A stretch of DNA of 64,000 nucleotides from Petrocella sp024636985 (GCA_024636985.1 JAGXFY010000022.1:41569-105568), one strand, 5' to 3'; shown: positions 1-8,670, counted from the stretch's first letter. Numbers and translations are program-made. The notes: a model not told the origin generated them from the sequence alone.

Positions 1-1297
1 TTACCCTTGAGAATTTACCATCTTCATCTGTAGGTATACAACCATGAAAAAGTAAATTATTATTATAATTCAAATAGATGCTCCCTTTTGCCATCATAAA
101 ATCAATATGTGATTTCAGTTTTTCATTGGTCATAAAGGATGTTTTTAATTTGAGGATAATTTCCATTTCTTCATTCGACAACTCATAGGGATATTTCGGA
201 TCTATGGTTGGAGAACCGAACCAATCCAATTTATAGATTTCTCCATCTAAAGTGATGGTATCTTTTTCATAATCGATAAAGTTCAATAACAATCGGTTCT
301 GAATATTATATTCCGGATGGCGTGTTATAAATTGTCCTTCCAACTTAAACATAATAATCGATATGGCTTTATGCATTTGCCCGATTAACAATGCATCCTT
401 TTGATTCAGTTCACTAATCACCTTAGGCATAAAAGAAGGTTCCACATATTTATAAGTCTGCATGGCGAATTTGGCTAGAGGCAGTAAGTTAATCCCATAG
501 TTTTCTTCTAACAATTCATGATTCCCATAGCGCATGGATACCCTTAGTACGTTTGCGATACAAGGAAGAGAACCGGCATAAGCGCCCATCCACACAATAT
601 CATGATTCCCCCACTGCATATCAATTGAATGGTATTTCATTAAAGTATCCAGAATAATATGAGCACCTGGCCCACGATCATAAATATCTCCAATAATATG
701 AAGATGGTCAATGGCAAATCTTTGAATCAGTTCACTAATGGCAATGATAAACGGCTCCACTTGTCCAACTTCAATAATCGTGCTAAGGATGCTGTCATAA
801 TAGGCCTGCTTATTTTCGACATACTCTTGTTCATGCAAGAGTTCTTCAAGGATATATTCAAAACCTTTAGGAAGGGCTTTTCTAACTTTCGATCTGGTGT
901 ATTTAGAAGATGCCTCTCGGCATACACTCACCAACTGTTTTAAAGTTTGATGGTACCAAGCCTCCTCTACGTTATCCTTGCTTTGCTTCATATGAAACAA
1001 TGTTTCTTTGGGATAATAAATAAGACTGGCAAACTTGCTTTTCTCGTCTTCAGATAAGGTTTCTCCAAAAATCTCTTCGACTTTACGTCGTACCACACCT
1101 GATCCATTTTTTAAGATATGCACAAACGCTTCATGCTCACCATGGACATCTGACAGAAAATGTTCGGTACCTTTAGGTAGATTTGTAATAGCTTCAAGAT
1201 TAATAATCTCACGACTGACATCTTGAATCGTTGGAAATTGGCGACTTAATAGCTCATAGTATTTCATTTTCTCTTTCGAAAAAAATATATCTCGCAT
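1..1297 (-). CDS. fbp: Fructose-1,6-bisphosphatase, class III (3' end beyond the window)
   Basis: Hydrolyses fructose 1,6-bisphosphate to fructose 6-phosphate in gluconeogenesis, in the cytoplasm. About 432 codons are visible and no stop is reached, so the C-terminal third is missing (family members are usually about 640-670 residues). The metallophosphatase motifs are clear: LSDVHGEHE near residue 48, GDIYDRGPGAH near 200 and WGNHD near 230, which hold the metal-binding Asp, His and Asn. The ATG at 1297 has an AGGAGG ribosome binding site directly upstream. It starts 11 bases after the aguB stop, so it is probably the last gene of an aguA-aguB-fbp transcript. The class is typical of Firmicutes. 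Confidence 0.93.
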   Translation of the reverse strand, partial: MRDIFFSKEKMKYYELLSRQFPTIQDVSREIINLEAITNLPKGTEHFLSDVHGEHEAFVHILKNGSGVVRRKVEEIFGETLSEDEKSKFASLIYYPKETLFHMKQSKDNVEEAWYHQTLKQLVSVCREASSKYTRSKVRKALPKGFEYILEELLHEQEYVENKQAYYDSILSTIIEVGQVEPFIIAISELIQRFAIDHLHIIGDIYDRGPGAHIILDTLMKYHSIDMQWGNHDIVWMGAYAGSLPCIANVLRVSMRYGNHELLEENYGINLLPLAKFAMQTYKYVEPSFMPKVISELNQKDALLIGQMHKAISIIMFKLEGQFITRHPEYNIQNRLLLNFIDYEKDTITLDGEIYKLDWFGSPTIDPKYPYELSNEEMEIILKLKTSFMTNEKLKSHIDFMMAKGSIYLNYNNNLLFHGCIPTDEDGKFSRV

Positions 1298-1308
1298 AAA
1301 AAACCCTC

Positions 1309-2184
1309 CTATATTTTCAAATATCCATCGTTAGTTAAAATGGGCTGATACAAATCCGGTCGGCGATCTCTAAAAATTCCCCATTCAATGCGTTGATTTT
1401 CATTTTTTTCCAAGTCAAGCTCCGCAAGTAGAATGGTTTCTTCATCCCGTGAGGCTTCCGCAATTTTATTCCCTGTAGCATCGGTTATGAAGGAGGATCC
1501 ATAAAAGACAATCGATGATCCATCATCCTTCTCTTCTCCAATACGGTTTGAGGCAATGACCGGCATAAGATTACACGCCGAATGTCCCATCATACAACGC
1601 TGCCAATGGTCTTTTGAGTCAACATCTGGGCTATGAGGCTCTGATCCAATGGCCGTGGGATACAGCAGCAACTCAGCACCCATAAGCGCCATAACTCTTG
1701 CCGCTTCCGGAAACCACTGATCCCAACAAATACCAACACCGATAACACCATATTTTGTGGACCATACTTTAAAACCTGTGTCTCCAGGATTGAAATAATA
1801 CTTTTCTTCATACCCAGGTCCATCAGGAATATGACTTTTTCTATAGATGCCTAGCACTTCACCGGTAGCATCTATGATAGCAATAGCGTTATACCTGGCA
1901 TTGTTTTTTTTCTCATAGAAGCTAATCGGTAATACAACGTCAAGTTCCTTAGCTACAGCTTTAAAGTGCAAGATAGCCATATTGTCTTCGACAGATGTGG
2001 CATATTCATAGTATGCTGGTTTTTCAACCTGGCAAAAATAAGGTGTTTCAAATAGCTCCTGTATTAGAATAATTTGTGCACCTTTTGCAGCTGCTTCTCT
2101 GACCAATCGGTCTGCTTTTAGTATATTTTCCTTCTTATCTGATGAGCAGCTCATTTGAGTTGCTGCAACGATGACCTTTCTCAT
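1309..2184 (-). CDS. aguB: N-carbamoylputrescine amidase
   Basis: Converts N-carbamoylputrescine to putrescine, CO2 and ammonia, the last step of the agmatine route to polyamines. The 291-residue protein is a full-length nitrilase-superfamily enzyme. Its catalytic triad is visible as Glu43 (IQELFE), Lys116 (YRKSHIP) and Cys153 (GVGICWDQWFPEA). The start overlaps the aguA stop as ATGA with a good AAGGAGGG site, implying translational coupling. Another amidase activity is formally possible, but the aguA neighbour settles the assignment. Confidence 0.95.
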   Translation of the reverse strand: MRKVIVAATQMSCSSDKKENILKADRLVREAAAKGAQIILIQELFETPYFCQVEKPAYYEYATSVEDNMAILHFKAVAKELDVVLPISFYEKKNNARYNAIAIIDATGEVLGIYRKSHIPDGPGYEEKYYFNPGDTGFKVWSTKYGVIGVGICWDQWFPEAARVMALMGAELLLYPTAIGSEPHSPDVDSKDHWQRCMMGHSACNLMPVIASNRIGEEKDDGSSIVFYGSSFITDATGNKIAEASRDEETILLAELDLEKNENQRIEWGIFRDRRPDLYQPILTNDGYLKI

Positions 2185-3230
2185 GGCCTACCCTCCTTTT
2201 TATCACGTATTGCTTTTAGGGGCATTTGTTGTGTGATACAATGCACATTGCCACCTTCTGTTATTAATGCCATACCATCCACTGTTATAACTTTTCTGTC
2301 ACTAAAAACCTTCTCTAAGATGCTTTTTGCCCTCTCGTCGGTCAAAGTTGCATCCCCACCAAACACTGGCAAGATGATACCCTTATTGACCATGTAAAAG
2401 TTCAGATAACTGAGTGTTAGACGTTCATTATTATAATAACAAGGTGGTGGCGTTGGTAGCTCTATAATCTCTAGATTTCTTGATTTTGCATCTTTGGCGT
2501 GCTTTAACACTTCTCTGGCTTTTTGAGTAATCTCATAATTAGGGTCTTTGGGGTCATCACATGCTTGTAATAGAACCGCACCCGGTTTTGCAAAACAGGC
2601 GATATTATCAATATGACCATCGGTTTCATCGCCATACAGTCCCTGATCTAACCATATGATTTTGGATATATTCAAATATTTTTTAATCAAGTCTTCTATA
2701 TCAGCTTGGCTCAAATCCGGATTCCGATTAGGATTAAGAAGACATTCTTTGGTTGTTAGTAGTGTACCTTCACCATCCACATGAATCGAACCCCCTTCTA
2801 ATACCAAAGGCACTTCTATACAAGGTACATCCAGTTGATCCAGTAATATGGATGCCACCTTGTCATCCAAATCATAGGGCAAATATTTCTCACCCCAAGC
2901 ATTAAATCTCCAACTGATGCCATGAAGCTTACCTTCACCATCTCTAACAAAAGTAGGTCCATTGTCTCTTGCCCAAGCGTCATTATGAGGTATTCTAATT
3001 ATATCTACCGTCGAACCACATAGATTTCGAATCACTTCTTCATCTTCCTCATTGATAATAACCGTTACAGGTTCAAAAGCACTTATAGCTCTTACAACTT
3101 CACCATAACCCTTACATACCACTTCATAGTTGTCATGCCAAACAAGGGATGCTTTTACTGGCCACTCAATGATGGTTCTCTCATGGACTTCCCATTCCGC
3201 AGGCATTGTATATTTTACATGATTCTTCAT
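2181..3230 (-). CDS. aguA: Agmatine deiminase
   Basis: Hydrolyses agmatine to N-carbamoylputrescine and ammonia in the cytoplasm. The 349-residue protein belongs to the peptidyl-arginine-deiminase-like guanidine-modifying family. Visible family features are the N-terminal MPAEWEVHERTIIEWP, NDAWARDNGPTF near residue 82, LEGGSIHVDGEGTLL in the middle and the nucleophile Cys331 in EGGNVHC near the C-terminus. AAGGAG lies 6 bases before the ATG. It is the first gene of the aguAB-fbp unit and has its own promoter upstream. No arginine decarboxylase lies in the window, so the source of agmatine is not shown. Confidence 0.95.
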   Translation of the reverse strand: MKNHVKYTMPAEWEVHERTIIEWPVKASLVWHDNYEVVCKGYGEVVRAISAFEPVTVIINEEDEEVIRNLCGSTVDIIRIPHNDAWARDNGPTFVRDGEGKLHGISWRFNAWGEKYLPYDLDDKVASILLDQLDVPCIEVPLVLEGGSIHVDGEGTLLTTKECLLNPNRNPDLSQADIEDLIKKYLNISKIIWLDQGLYGDETDGHIDNIACFAKPGAVLLQACDDPKDPNYEITQKAREVLKHAKDAKSRNLEIIELPTPPPCYYNNERLTLSYLNFYMVNKGIILPVFGGDATLTDERAKSILEKVFSDRKVITVDGMALITEGGNVHCITQQMPLKAIRDKKEGRP

Positions 3231-3277
3231 AACCGGCTCCTTGTATCATCATTAATCATTTAGTTATCATTTTGTCT

Positions 3278-3306
3278 ATTATACCTTTACCTTGCTTATA
3301 AAACAA
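3278..3306 (-). promoter_or_regulatory. Candidate promoter of aguA-aguB-fbp
   Basis: Reading the minus strand, TTGTTT and TATAAT are separated by exactly 17 bases. The -10 box ends about 48 bases before the aguA start. The -35 is weak, the -10 perfect. Confidence 0.6.
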
Positions 3307-3328
3307 TATTAGGAAAATATTACTTTCT

Positions 3329-3376
3329 AGAACCACAAAAAAAAGAAATCCTTAGATCTCTTCTTTTTGTGGTTCT
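3329..3376 (-). terminator. Rho-independent terminator after rplY
   Basis: Long inverted repeat (AGAACCACAAAAA on one side, its complement on the other) with a T-rich run inside the descending arm on the minus strand. It lies 17 bases after the rplY stop. Confidence 0.8.
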
Positions 3377-3392
3377 ATTATCATTGTGACTC

Positions 3393-4013
3393 TTATTCTT
3401 CTTCTTCGCCTACTAATGCAGGTTGAACTACTTCAGCACCATCTACATCTGTTTCAGGTTCTTCAACTTCAAGGACTTTTAGATGATTCACAACACCATA
3501 AACCAATTCTAAGTCGTCCGTTACAAGACTTTCATCTAATTTGAAATCAGCATATGTGATTTGATCACCTAGAGCCATTTCACTAACGTCCACTTCTATA
3601 GCTTCTGGCATTAACGTCATGTCACCTGTTACAGTAACCTCATGCTTGTAAATCTGGAATTCCAACTGATTGATTTTTAATGCATCTTCACCATTGAAAT
3701 GTATTGGTACATGAAGCTGAATCTTTTGATCTTTGGCAACCATTTGGATATCAATGTGCAATAATCTTCTTGAAAGCGGATCAAATTGTACTTCTTTTAC
3801 AAAACCGAATTTTTTCGAACCTTTATATTGGACCCAAACTTTGGCGTTTGAACCATGATGGGATATAAGCTTTTTAATGACCAATGCATCAAATTTAACG
3901 GATGTGGTCGCTTCAATGCCTTCTCCATATAATACACCAGGCACGAAACCTTGTTCTTTAAATTTTCCTGATTTTTTAGGGCGTTCTAACGCTTCTATGA
4001 TAATTTCTTCCAT
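3393..4013 (-). CDS. rplY: 50S ribosomal protein L25 / general stress protein Ctc
   Basis: Binds 5S rRNA in the large ribosomal subunit. In Firmicutes the long two-domain form is called Ctc and is stress related. The 206-residue protein has the N-terminal 5S-binding domain (GFVPGVLYGEGIE, SRRLLHIDIQMV) followed by the beta-rich TL5-type C-terminal domain (MPEAIEVDVSEMALGDQI). It ends in an acidic tail. It is a single-gene unit with its own promoter and terminator. The start ATG has a GGAGAAAC site. Confidence 0.93.
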   Translation of the reverse strand: MEEIIIEALERPKKSGKFKEQGFVPGVLYGEGIEATTSVKFDALVIKKLISHHGSNAKVWVQYKGSKKFGFVKEVQFDPLSRRLLHIDIQMVAKDQKIQLHVPIHFNGEDALKINQLEFQIYKHEVTVTGDMTLMPEAIEVDVSEMALGDQITYADFKLDESLVTDDLELVYGVVNHLKVLEVEEPETDVDGAEVVQPALVGEEEE

Positions 4014-4066
4014 ATGTTTCTCCTTTGGCTGTTAGCCTTTGTCATCTGATAATTTTCTCATAATTT

Positions 4067-4095
4067 AGTATACCTTTTTTCATAAGAATAGTCAA
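4067..4095 (-). promoter_or_regulatory. Promoter of rplY
   Basis: TTGACT and TATACT on the minus strand are spaced 17 bases apart. The -10 ends about 53 bases before the rplY start. It is close to the vegetative sigma-A consensus. Confidence 0.7.
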
Positions 4096-4219
4096 ATAGG
4101 ATCAATTCTATTAAGTTGTCACATTTTTGATATGTATAGTATACTATCATTATAAGCATTTGCTATGTTTGGTATATTTAATCAACAACTATTTTAGCCA
4201 TGATAGAAAGAGGTGCATT

Positions 4220-4591
4220 ATGAAAAAAATCACCATTGTTACACTTATAATTCTCGCCTTACTGGTTGGTTGTGGTCAGAATGATACACGCATAACCGCA
4301 GAAGAGGCTAAAAACATCATGGATACTGAGGATGATTTCCTGCTTGTCGATGTTCGTACTCAAGAGGAGTTTGACTCAGGTTATATCCCTGGGGCTCTTT
4401 TAATCCCTCACACTGATATCCGAGAAAAAGCGCCAGCCTTATTACCGGATCTAGATCAAAAAATTATTGTCTACTGTAGATCCGGTAACCGAAGTGAAGT
4501 CGCTACCAAAGCATTAATGGACATGGGCTATACAAATGTTTTGGATATGGGAGGCATTAATGATTGGAATTATGATATTGTAAAAGACTGA
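4220..4591 (+). CDS. Rhodanese-like lipoprotein
   Basis: Extracytoplasmic sulfurtransferase-like protein of 123 residues. A signal peptide ends in a lipobox (ALLVGC, lipid-bearing Cys18), so it should be anchored outside the membrane. The rhodanese fold follows: LLVDVRTQEEFDSGYIPGA and the active-site loop VYCRSGNRS with Cys86. The start was set at the ATG at 4220 because AAAGAGGTG precedes it and it opens the signal peptide; the in-frame reading upstream is not protein-like. It is one of the few plus-strand genes. Its sulfur donor or partner is unknown. Confidence 0.85.
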   Translation: MKKITIVTLIILALLVGCGQNDTRITAEEAKNIMDTEDDFLLVDVRTQEEFDSGYIPGALLIPHTDIREKAPALLPDLDQKIIVYCRSGNRSEVATKALMDMGYTNVLDMGGINDWNYDIVKD

Positions 4592-4636
4592 CAAATAAAT
4601 GATTCTTGTTCACTAGGATTCAACATTCCTAGTATA

Positions 4637-4666
4637 AAAACCTGGTGTTTTCACACTAGGTTTTTT
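4637..4666. terminator. Bidirectional terminator between the rhodanese and ClC genes
   Basis: Hairpin AACCTGGTG/CACTAGGTT with one G-U pair. It is followed by T6 on the plus strand and T5 on the minus strand. The ClC stop codon lies inside it. Confidence 0.75.
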
Positions 4667-5901
4667 ATGGTCTTAGTATAGGCATCTGTAAATATATCCT
4701 TGCCATAGAGGTGAAAAGTCGTCGATACAGATAGAGCACATACGATAAGTGCCGGTATAAGCATTTCATATTGCCCTGAAAACTCAATAATTAGAATAAT
4801 GCCTGATATAGGTGCATTTAGATAACCAGCAATCATGGCGCCAATGCCCAGCAAACCAAAAAGAGAATGGTCCACACCATAAGGCTTTATGATTTTTCCA
4901 AAAGCCACACCTAAAGAAGCACCAATGGTGACCCCCGGATAGAAATTGCCACCAACATATCCTGAACCTAAAGTGATGCCGGTAGCCAGTATCTTTATCA
5001 AACCAATCGCAAGCAAAAGACCCAGTCCAAACTCACCGGTTAACACTCTATAGGTCGTATTGTTGTGCAATTCAAAGTTTAATGGAAAAAAATACCCTAT
5101 TAGACCGATTAATATGGCTGCTGAAAAAAGACGAATATGGATATGTTTCATTTTCTGGAAAAGTCCCGTAAAAAGCTGTATCGACATCATATATAAAATG
5201 GCAATAAAGCCCATGAGCAAACCAAATACGACATAACGCCAAATTAATTCCGGAGAAATAAGTGAAACACCATTCACTTCTACAGGAAAGGTTTGACCGT
5301 TTTGTGTGACTCTACCAACAAAATTGGCCACCACACTTGCCATAACAATCGGTGCAAAAAAATCTGCAAATTGCTTCTTATATAATACTTCAAGAACAAA
5401 TACCGCTGCAAATAAGGGCATATGAAATACGGCCGCAATAGCTGCTGCTGCACCACAACCAATAAGGAGCCTAATATCTTTAGACTCAAGCTTTAAATAA
5501 TAGGCAATGTTCGAACCAATAGAAGCACCAAGGTGCACAATAGGTCCAAATCGACCTGCTGAAAATCCAAAAATTAATGTCACGATTGCACCAATAACGT
5601 GCATCAAGACCCTAAAAGGACGCATCAATTGGGTTTTGATAAATTCCAGTTCAACAAGTACCTGCACAATGCCCAAACCAATTTGCCCGTTTCTAAGATA
5701 AAGCATATAAATCCCTGTACTTATTAAGGCGCCTATAATAGGTAGTAGTAGGATACTCGGGTTCTGAGATGTTAACCAAGACCTGGTTAAAGCGACACCT
5801 CCGTTTATGGCAGCATTAAAAAAGATGGCCATGATGCCTACAACCAAACCTATTGTTATAGCCATACCCGTGTTTCTTATCAGTCGCATTAATCTATTCA
5901 T
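4651..5901 (-). CDS. ClC-family chloride channel/transporter with altered selectivity motifs
   Basis: Integral membrane protein of about 416 residues moving anions across the cytoplasmic membrane. The ClC fold is supported by GRFGPIVHLGASIG (116-129), GSGYVGGNFYPGVTIGAS, LNAPISGIILIIEF and a conserved late Tyr (GQYEMLIP). Two family signatures are changed. The GREGP motif that normally carries the gating glutamate reads GRFGP (Phe118), and the GSGIP selectivity loop reads GLGIV (75-79). From characterised homologues, loss of the gating Glu breaks Cl-/H+ exchange, so it may act as a passive channel or carry another ion. There are no CBS domains. The ATG at 5901 with GGGGTG is preferred over a GTG 18 bases upstream. 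Confidence 0.87.
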   Translation of the reverse strand: MNRLMRLIRNTGMAITIGLVVGIMAIFFNAAINGGVALTRSWLTSQNPSILLLPIIGALISTGIYMLYLRNGQIGLGIVQVLVELEFIKTQLMRPFRVLMHVIGAIVTLIFGFSAGRFGPIVHLGASIGSNIAYYLKLESKDIRLLIGCGAAAAIAAVFHMPLFAAVFVLEVLYKKQFADFFAPIVMASVVANFVGRVTQNGQTFPVEVNGVSLISPELIWRYVVFGLLMGFIAILYMMSIQLFTGLFQKMKHIHIRLFSAAILIGLIGYFFPLNFELHNNTTYRVLTGEFGLGLLLAIGLIKILATGITLGSGYVGGNFYPGVTIGASLGVAFGKIIKPYGVDHSLFGLLGIGAMIAGYLNAPISGIILIIEFSGQYEMLIPALIVCALSVSTTFHLYGKDIFTDAYTKTIKNLV

Positions 5902-5970
5902 GCCTGTCACCCCATCCACGTCTTATATATCACCTTTGATTTTACAACATTATTGGAAATATTACCAATA

Positions 5971-6008
5971 AAAAAACAGCCGATGCAAATGTATCACAGT
6001 GGCTGTTT
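5971..6008 (-). terminator. Rho-independent terminator
   Basis: AAACAGCC/GGCTGTTT stem with a 19-base loop and T7 following on the minus strand. It lies directly after the stop of the small membrane gene at 6020. Confidence 0.75.
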
Positions 6009-6019
6009 CTAATAAGTTT

Positions 6020-6343
6020 TTATATATTTTGAAATGCATGCCATATAACAAGGAAATGAAAAACGCCTACGATGAGATTAAGAGCAATGCCCAAATGTGC
6101 TGATATTTTAAGTTTATCCTCTCTTGTCTCACCAATAAAACCCAAGGTCAATCCTGCAAAACATAACATCATCGCTACCAATTCAATGACGCCAATAAAA
6201 ATCTCTCGGCCAATAAGGTTATAGGCTGATTGATAAACCGCCCACAAAAAAATTGCAAACGAAATACTACCAAGACCAATGGACAAAAAACCATAGATTG
6301 TTTCTGTCCTGTTGTTTACCCTAAAAGAAGTCTTCTTATCCAT
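6020..6343 (-). CDS. Small four-helix membrane protein, function unknown
   Basis: Predicted 107-residue inner-membrane protein. A short charged N-terminus (MDKKTSFRVNNRTE) is followed by four hydrophobic segments, with a charged loop GETREDKLK between the second and third/fourth. It resembles small DUF6142-like Clostridia membrane proteins, but I am not certain of the family. The ATG at 6343 overlaps the end of the upstream gene by 8 bases; a GTG at 6361 would add six residues. It is co-transcribed with the 6336-6575 gene. No catalytic motif is seen. Confidence 0.6.
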   Translation of the reverse strand: MDKKTSFRVNNRTETIYGFLSIGLGSISFAIFLWAVYQSAYNLIGREIFIGVIELVAMMLCFAGLTLGFIGETREDKLKISAHLGIALNLIVGVFHFLVIWHAFQNI

Positions 6344-6575
6344 AATAATATACCAACCCACTTCTTAGCATGGTCAAAATTAAACCCATACCACCAAAAA
6401 TAATACCCACCCATGCTAGTCCGTCTCGGTCCTCATCTACAGCATAAAGACCCAAACCAATGGCAACTGTGTTCACTATGAAACCAAACAAAGGAATCAA
6501 CCATGAGAGCAAGCCGACAGACCCTATGAGCGTTGCTGTTTGTCCATATATTTCTGTATCTTTATTTATTTTCAT
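6336..6575 (-). CDS. Small membrane protein, function unknown
   Basis: 79-residue protein with two hydrophobic segments separated by an acidic, basic loop (DEDRDG). It opens with MKINKDTEIYGQTATL. An AGAGGAT site precedes the ATG, and a 17-spaced promoter lies 45 bases upstream. Its 3' end overlaps the next small membrane gene, so the two probably work together, perhaps as a membrane pair. No known family was recognised with confidence. Confidence 0.72.
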   Translation of the reverse strand: MKINKDTEIYGQTATLIGSVGLLSWLIPLFGFIVNTVAIGLGLYAVDEDRDGLAWVGIIFGGMGLILTMLRSGLVYYYG

Positions 6576-6619
6576 AAAGCATCCTCTTTTTCAACCTGTT
6601 CAAAATTGACATCAACCTT

Positions 6620-6648
6620 ATTATAGGTTATGGCTACCTTTCATGCAA
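6620..6648 (-). promoter_or_regulatory. Candidate promoter of the small membrane gene pair
   Basis: TTGCAT and TATAAT on the minus strand, 17-base spacer, 45 bases before the ATG at 6575. Confidence 0.55.
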
Positions 6649-6658
6649 GATAAAGCCA

Positions 6659-7972
6659 TTATTTTCTCTTCAAAATTCTCCCCCACAATCCATTAACCCA
6701 TGTTCCACCCTGACACTCAACCATCTCCTGATTTAATAGATCCCAATAAGTACCACTTAAAGCATCGGCCGCCAACCATGTCTTGTCTGTTTTTGCATTA
6801 ATCATGACGTACAAGGTCTCATTTTCAAAAGCTCTTTTATAGCCGATCGTTTCATGGCTAAGATGAAATTCTTCATAATTGCCTTGATGTAAAGCTTCGT
6901 TTTCACGCCTTATCATAGAGAGTCTTTCTATAACTTGGAAAACATTATCGTCTTTTTTATTTAGAATCTGCTGCCAAGAAGGTCGAAGATCAGAATCTGA
7001 TGTATGACTTTTTTTGCCCATCATGCCATATTCACTACCATAATAAATACTGGGAAGGCCAGGTATTGTATATAACATAATATATAAAGGATATAAATGA
7101 CCTTTATTAACCAGAATGTCTGCCACCCTGTTCACATCATGATTATCTACAAAATTATAAAGACCTTCAGCCGGGTAGATGCCCCCTTGTCCGAATTGAC
7201 GTTTTAGAGCATAGGCAACTTCAAAATAGTTTTTGTCATTCAAGCTTGAATAAAGTCCCTTATAGAGCTCGTAATTGGTCACATGGTCCATTTTGCCTTC
7301 CTTTAACCATAGGTTATAATCACCATGAACCACTTCTCCAATCATACAGAATTCAGGATTCATCTCTTTCATTGAACCACTCAGTTGTCTTAGAAAGTCT
7401 AAGGACATAACATCTGCTGCATCCATTCTTAAACCGTCTATATCATAAATCTTTTTCCATGATTGGGCTGTTTCAATGAGATATGTTCTAACAGGTTCAT
7501 AATCTAGATTTAGCTTGACCAAATGCTCATGTCCATCCCAACAAGCATAAGAAAAAGGATCACCATAGGATGAATGACGATTAAAATCAACCTCCAAAAA
7601 CCAATTTTTATAGACAGAATGTTCTTTGTTTGCTATTAAATCCAAAAATGCAAAATGATTTCTAGACACATGATTAAATACACAGTCCAAAATAATGCGG
7701 ATACCTGCTTTGTGACATGCCATACTTAAATCCGTCATATCTTGACGCGTACCAAGTCGCTTATCTATCTGATTGTAGTCCACCGTGTCATATCCATGGG
7801 TCTCGGATTCAAAAATCGGGCCCAGAAGTACATCTGTAATACCTAATTCTATCAGCTTTGGTATCTGGTTTACTATATCCTTAAGCGTATTTTTACACAT
7901 GCCATCATTGGCATTTTGATTGGCGCCTGTATAACCAAGTGGAAAAATGTGGTAAATGTTTTTATATTTCAT
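6659..7972 (-). CDS. Alpha-amylase family glycoside hydrolase (GH13), cytoplasmic
   Basis: Acts on alpha-glucosidic bonds of malto-oligosaccharides or related sugars; the exact substrate cannot be read. The 437-residue protein carries all four GH13 regions: DCVFNH (96-101), GLRMDAAD with nucleophile Asp184, IGEVVH with acid/base Glu213 and FVDNHD with Asp279. There is no signal peptide, so it acts inside the cell. AGGAGG precedes the ATG. A TetR gene lies just upstream in the same direction. A palindrome resembling the one at the tetR promoter sits 12 bases before this start, suggesting repression by that TetR protein and induction by a sugar-derived signal. Confidence 0.92.
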   Translation of the reverse strand: MKYKNIYHIFPLGYTGANQNANDGMCKNTLKDIVNQIPKLIELGITDVLLGPIFESETHGYDTVDYNQIDKRLGTRQDMTDLSMACHKAGIRIILDCVFNHVSRNHFAFLDLIANKEHSVYKNWFLEVDFNRHSSYGDPFSYACWDGHEHLVKLNLDYEPVRTYLIETAQSWKKIYDIDGLRMDAADVMSLDFLRQLSGSMKEMNPEFCMIGEVVHGDYNLWLKEGKMDHVTNYELYKGLYSSLNDKNYFEVAYALKRQFGQGGIYPAEGLYNFVDNHDVNRVADILVNKGHLYPLYIMLYTIPGLPSIYYGSEYGMMGKKSHTSDSDLRPSWQQILNKKDDNVFQVIERLSMIRRENEALHQGNYEEFHLSHETIGYKRAFENETLYVMINAKTDKTWLAADALSGTYWDLLNQEMVECQGGTWVNGLWGRILKRK

Positions 7973-7983
7973 ATATCCTCCTG

Positions 7984-8006
7984 TACTTACCGTTCGGTAT
8001 AAAGTA
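7984..8006. promoter_or_regulatory. Operator-like palindrome before the GH13 gene
   Basis: Imperfect inverted repeat around ACC-GTTC-GGTATAA. It shares ACC-N2-TC-GGTATAA with the perfect palindrome at the tetR promoter. A TTGAAA/TACTTT promoter-like pair (18-base spacer) overlaps it on the minus strand. Confidence 0.45.
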
Positions 8007-8033
8007 TGCTGTTTTTATGACGTCTTTCAAGTA

Positions 8034-8606
8034 CTATGCAAAGACGCCATATAGAAACTGTTTAACAACCTGTCTACATTTTTCATCTTCCAGATCCTTT
8101 AATGAGCCTAAGGTCATATGATGTATGATGTATGTGTCCATCAGACCCAATAAAGAGTATGACATCCAAGTTGTCTTGGTCTTTAGGTTCGTGTGATGGT
8201 TGGCCACTTCCGTGAAAAAAAGCTCCAAACGCATGAGTAATTGCTTGTAAAAAGGCTTTACAATCCTGTAAGAGTCACTTTCAACAGGGCTTTGATACAG
8301 CTGTTTATAGAGCCTAAAGAACATTGGGTATCTTTTTACAAATCGAATATAAGCGATGACAAAACAATCTATGGCATAACTTAAGTCACCTGAATAATGA
8401 AGCTCATCTTTGAAAATATCAATAAACTGGTTACCATATACTTCTAAAATACTTGAAAGAAGGCCTTCCTTGCTTCCGAAGTGGTGATACAAAGATGGTT
8501 TTGTTACACCTACCTCTGTTACGATTCTGGTTACGCCGGTATTCTCATAACCTTCTTTTGCAAAAAGCTCGACTGCCTTTGCAATGATTTCATTTTTTAC
8601 TGTCAT
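8034..8606 (-). CDS. TetR/AcrR-family transcriptional regulator
   Basis: 190-residue one-component repressor-type regulator. The N-terminal helix-turn-helix is canonical: AVELFAKEGYENTGVTRI, then GVTKPSLYHHFGSKEGLL. An all-helical ligand-binding domain follows, with no known ligand signature. It is transcribed towards the GH13 gene. A perfect 13-bp-arm palindrome lies inside its own promoter and a related one precedes the GH13 gene. I infer autorepression and control of the amylase gene; the inducer is unknown. Confidence 0.92.
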   Translation of the reverse strand: MTVKNEIIAKAVELFAKEGYENTGVTRIVTEVGVTKPSLYHHFGSKEGLLSSILEVYGNQFIDIFKDELHYSGDLSYAIDCFVIAYIRFVKRYPMFFRLYKQLYQSPVESDSYRIVKPFYKQLLMRLELFFTEVANHHTNLKTKTTWMSYSLLGLMDTYIIHHMTLGSLKDLEDEKCRQVVKQFLYGVFA

Positions 8607-8636
8607 TTTTTCTCCTTTGTAGCATAATCGATTACC

Positions 8637-8670
8637 AAGTTATTATACCACTCGGTATAATAACTTGCAA
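8637..8670 (-). promoter_or_regulatory. tetR promoter with embedded perfect palindromic operator
   Basis: The palindrome 8637-8666 has 13-base arms (AAGTTATTATACC and its exact complement) around ACTC. On the minus strand TTGCAA (8665-8670) and TATAAT (8642-8647) are 17 bases apart, so the palindrome fills the spacer and covers the -10 box. This is the expected geometry for autorepression. Confidence 0.62.
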
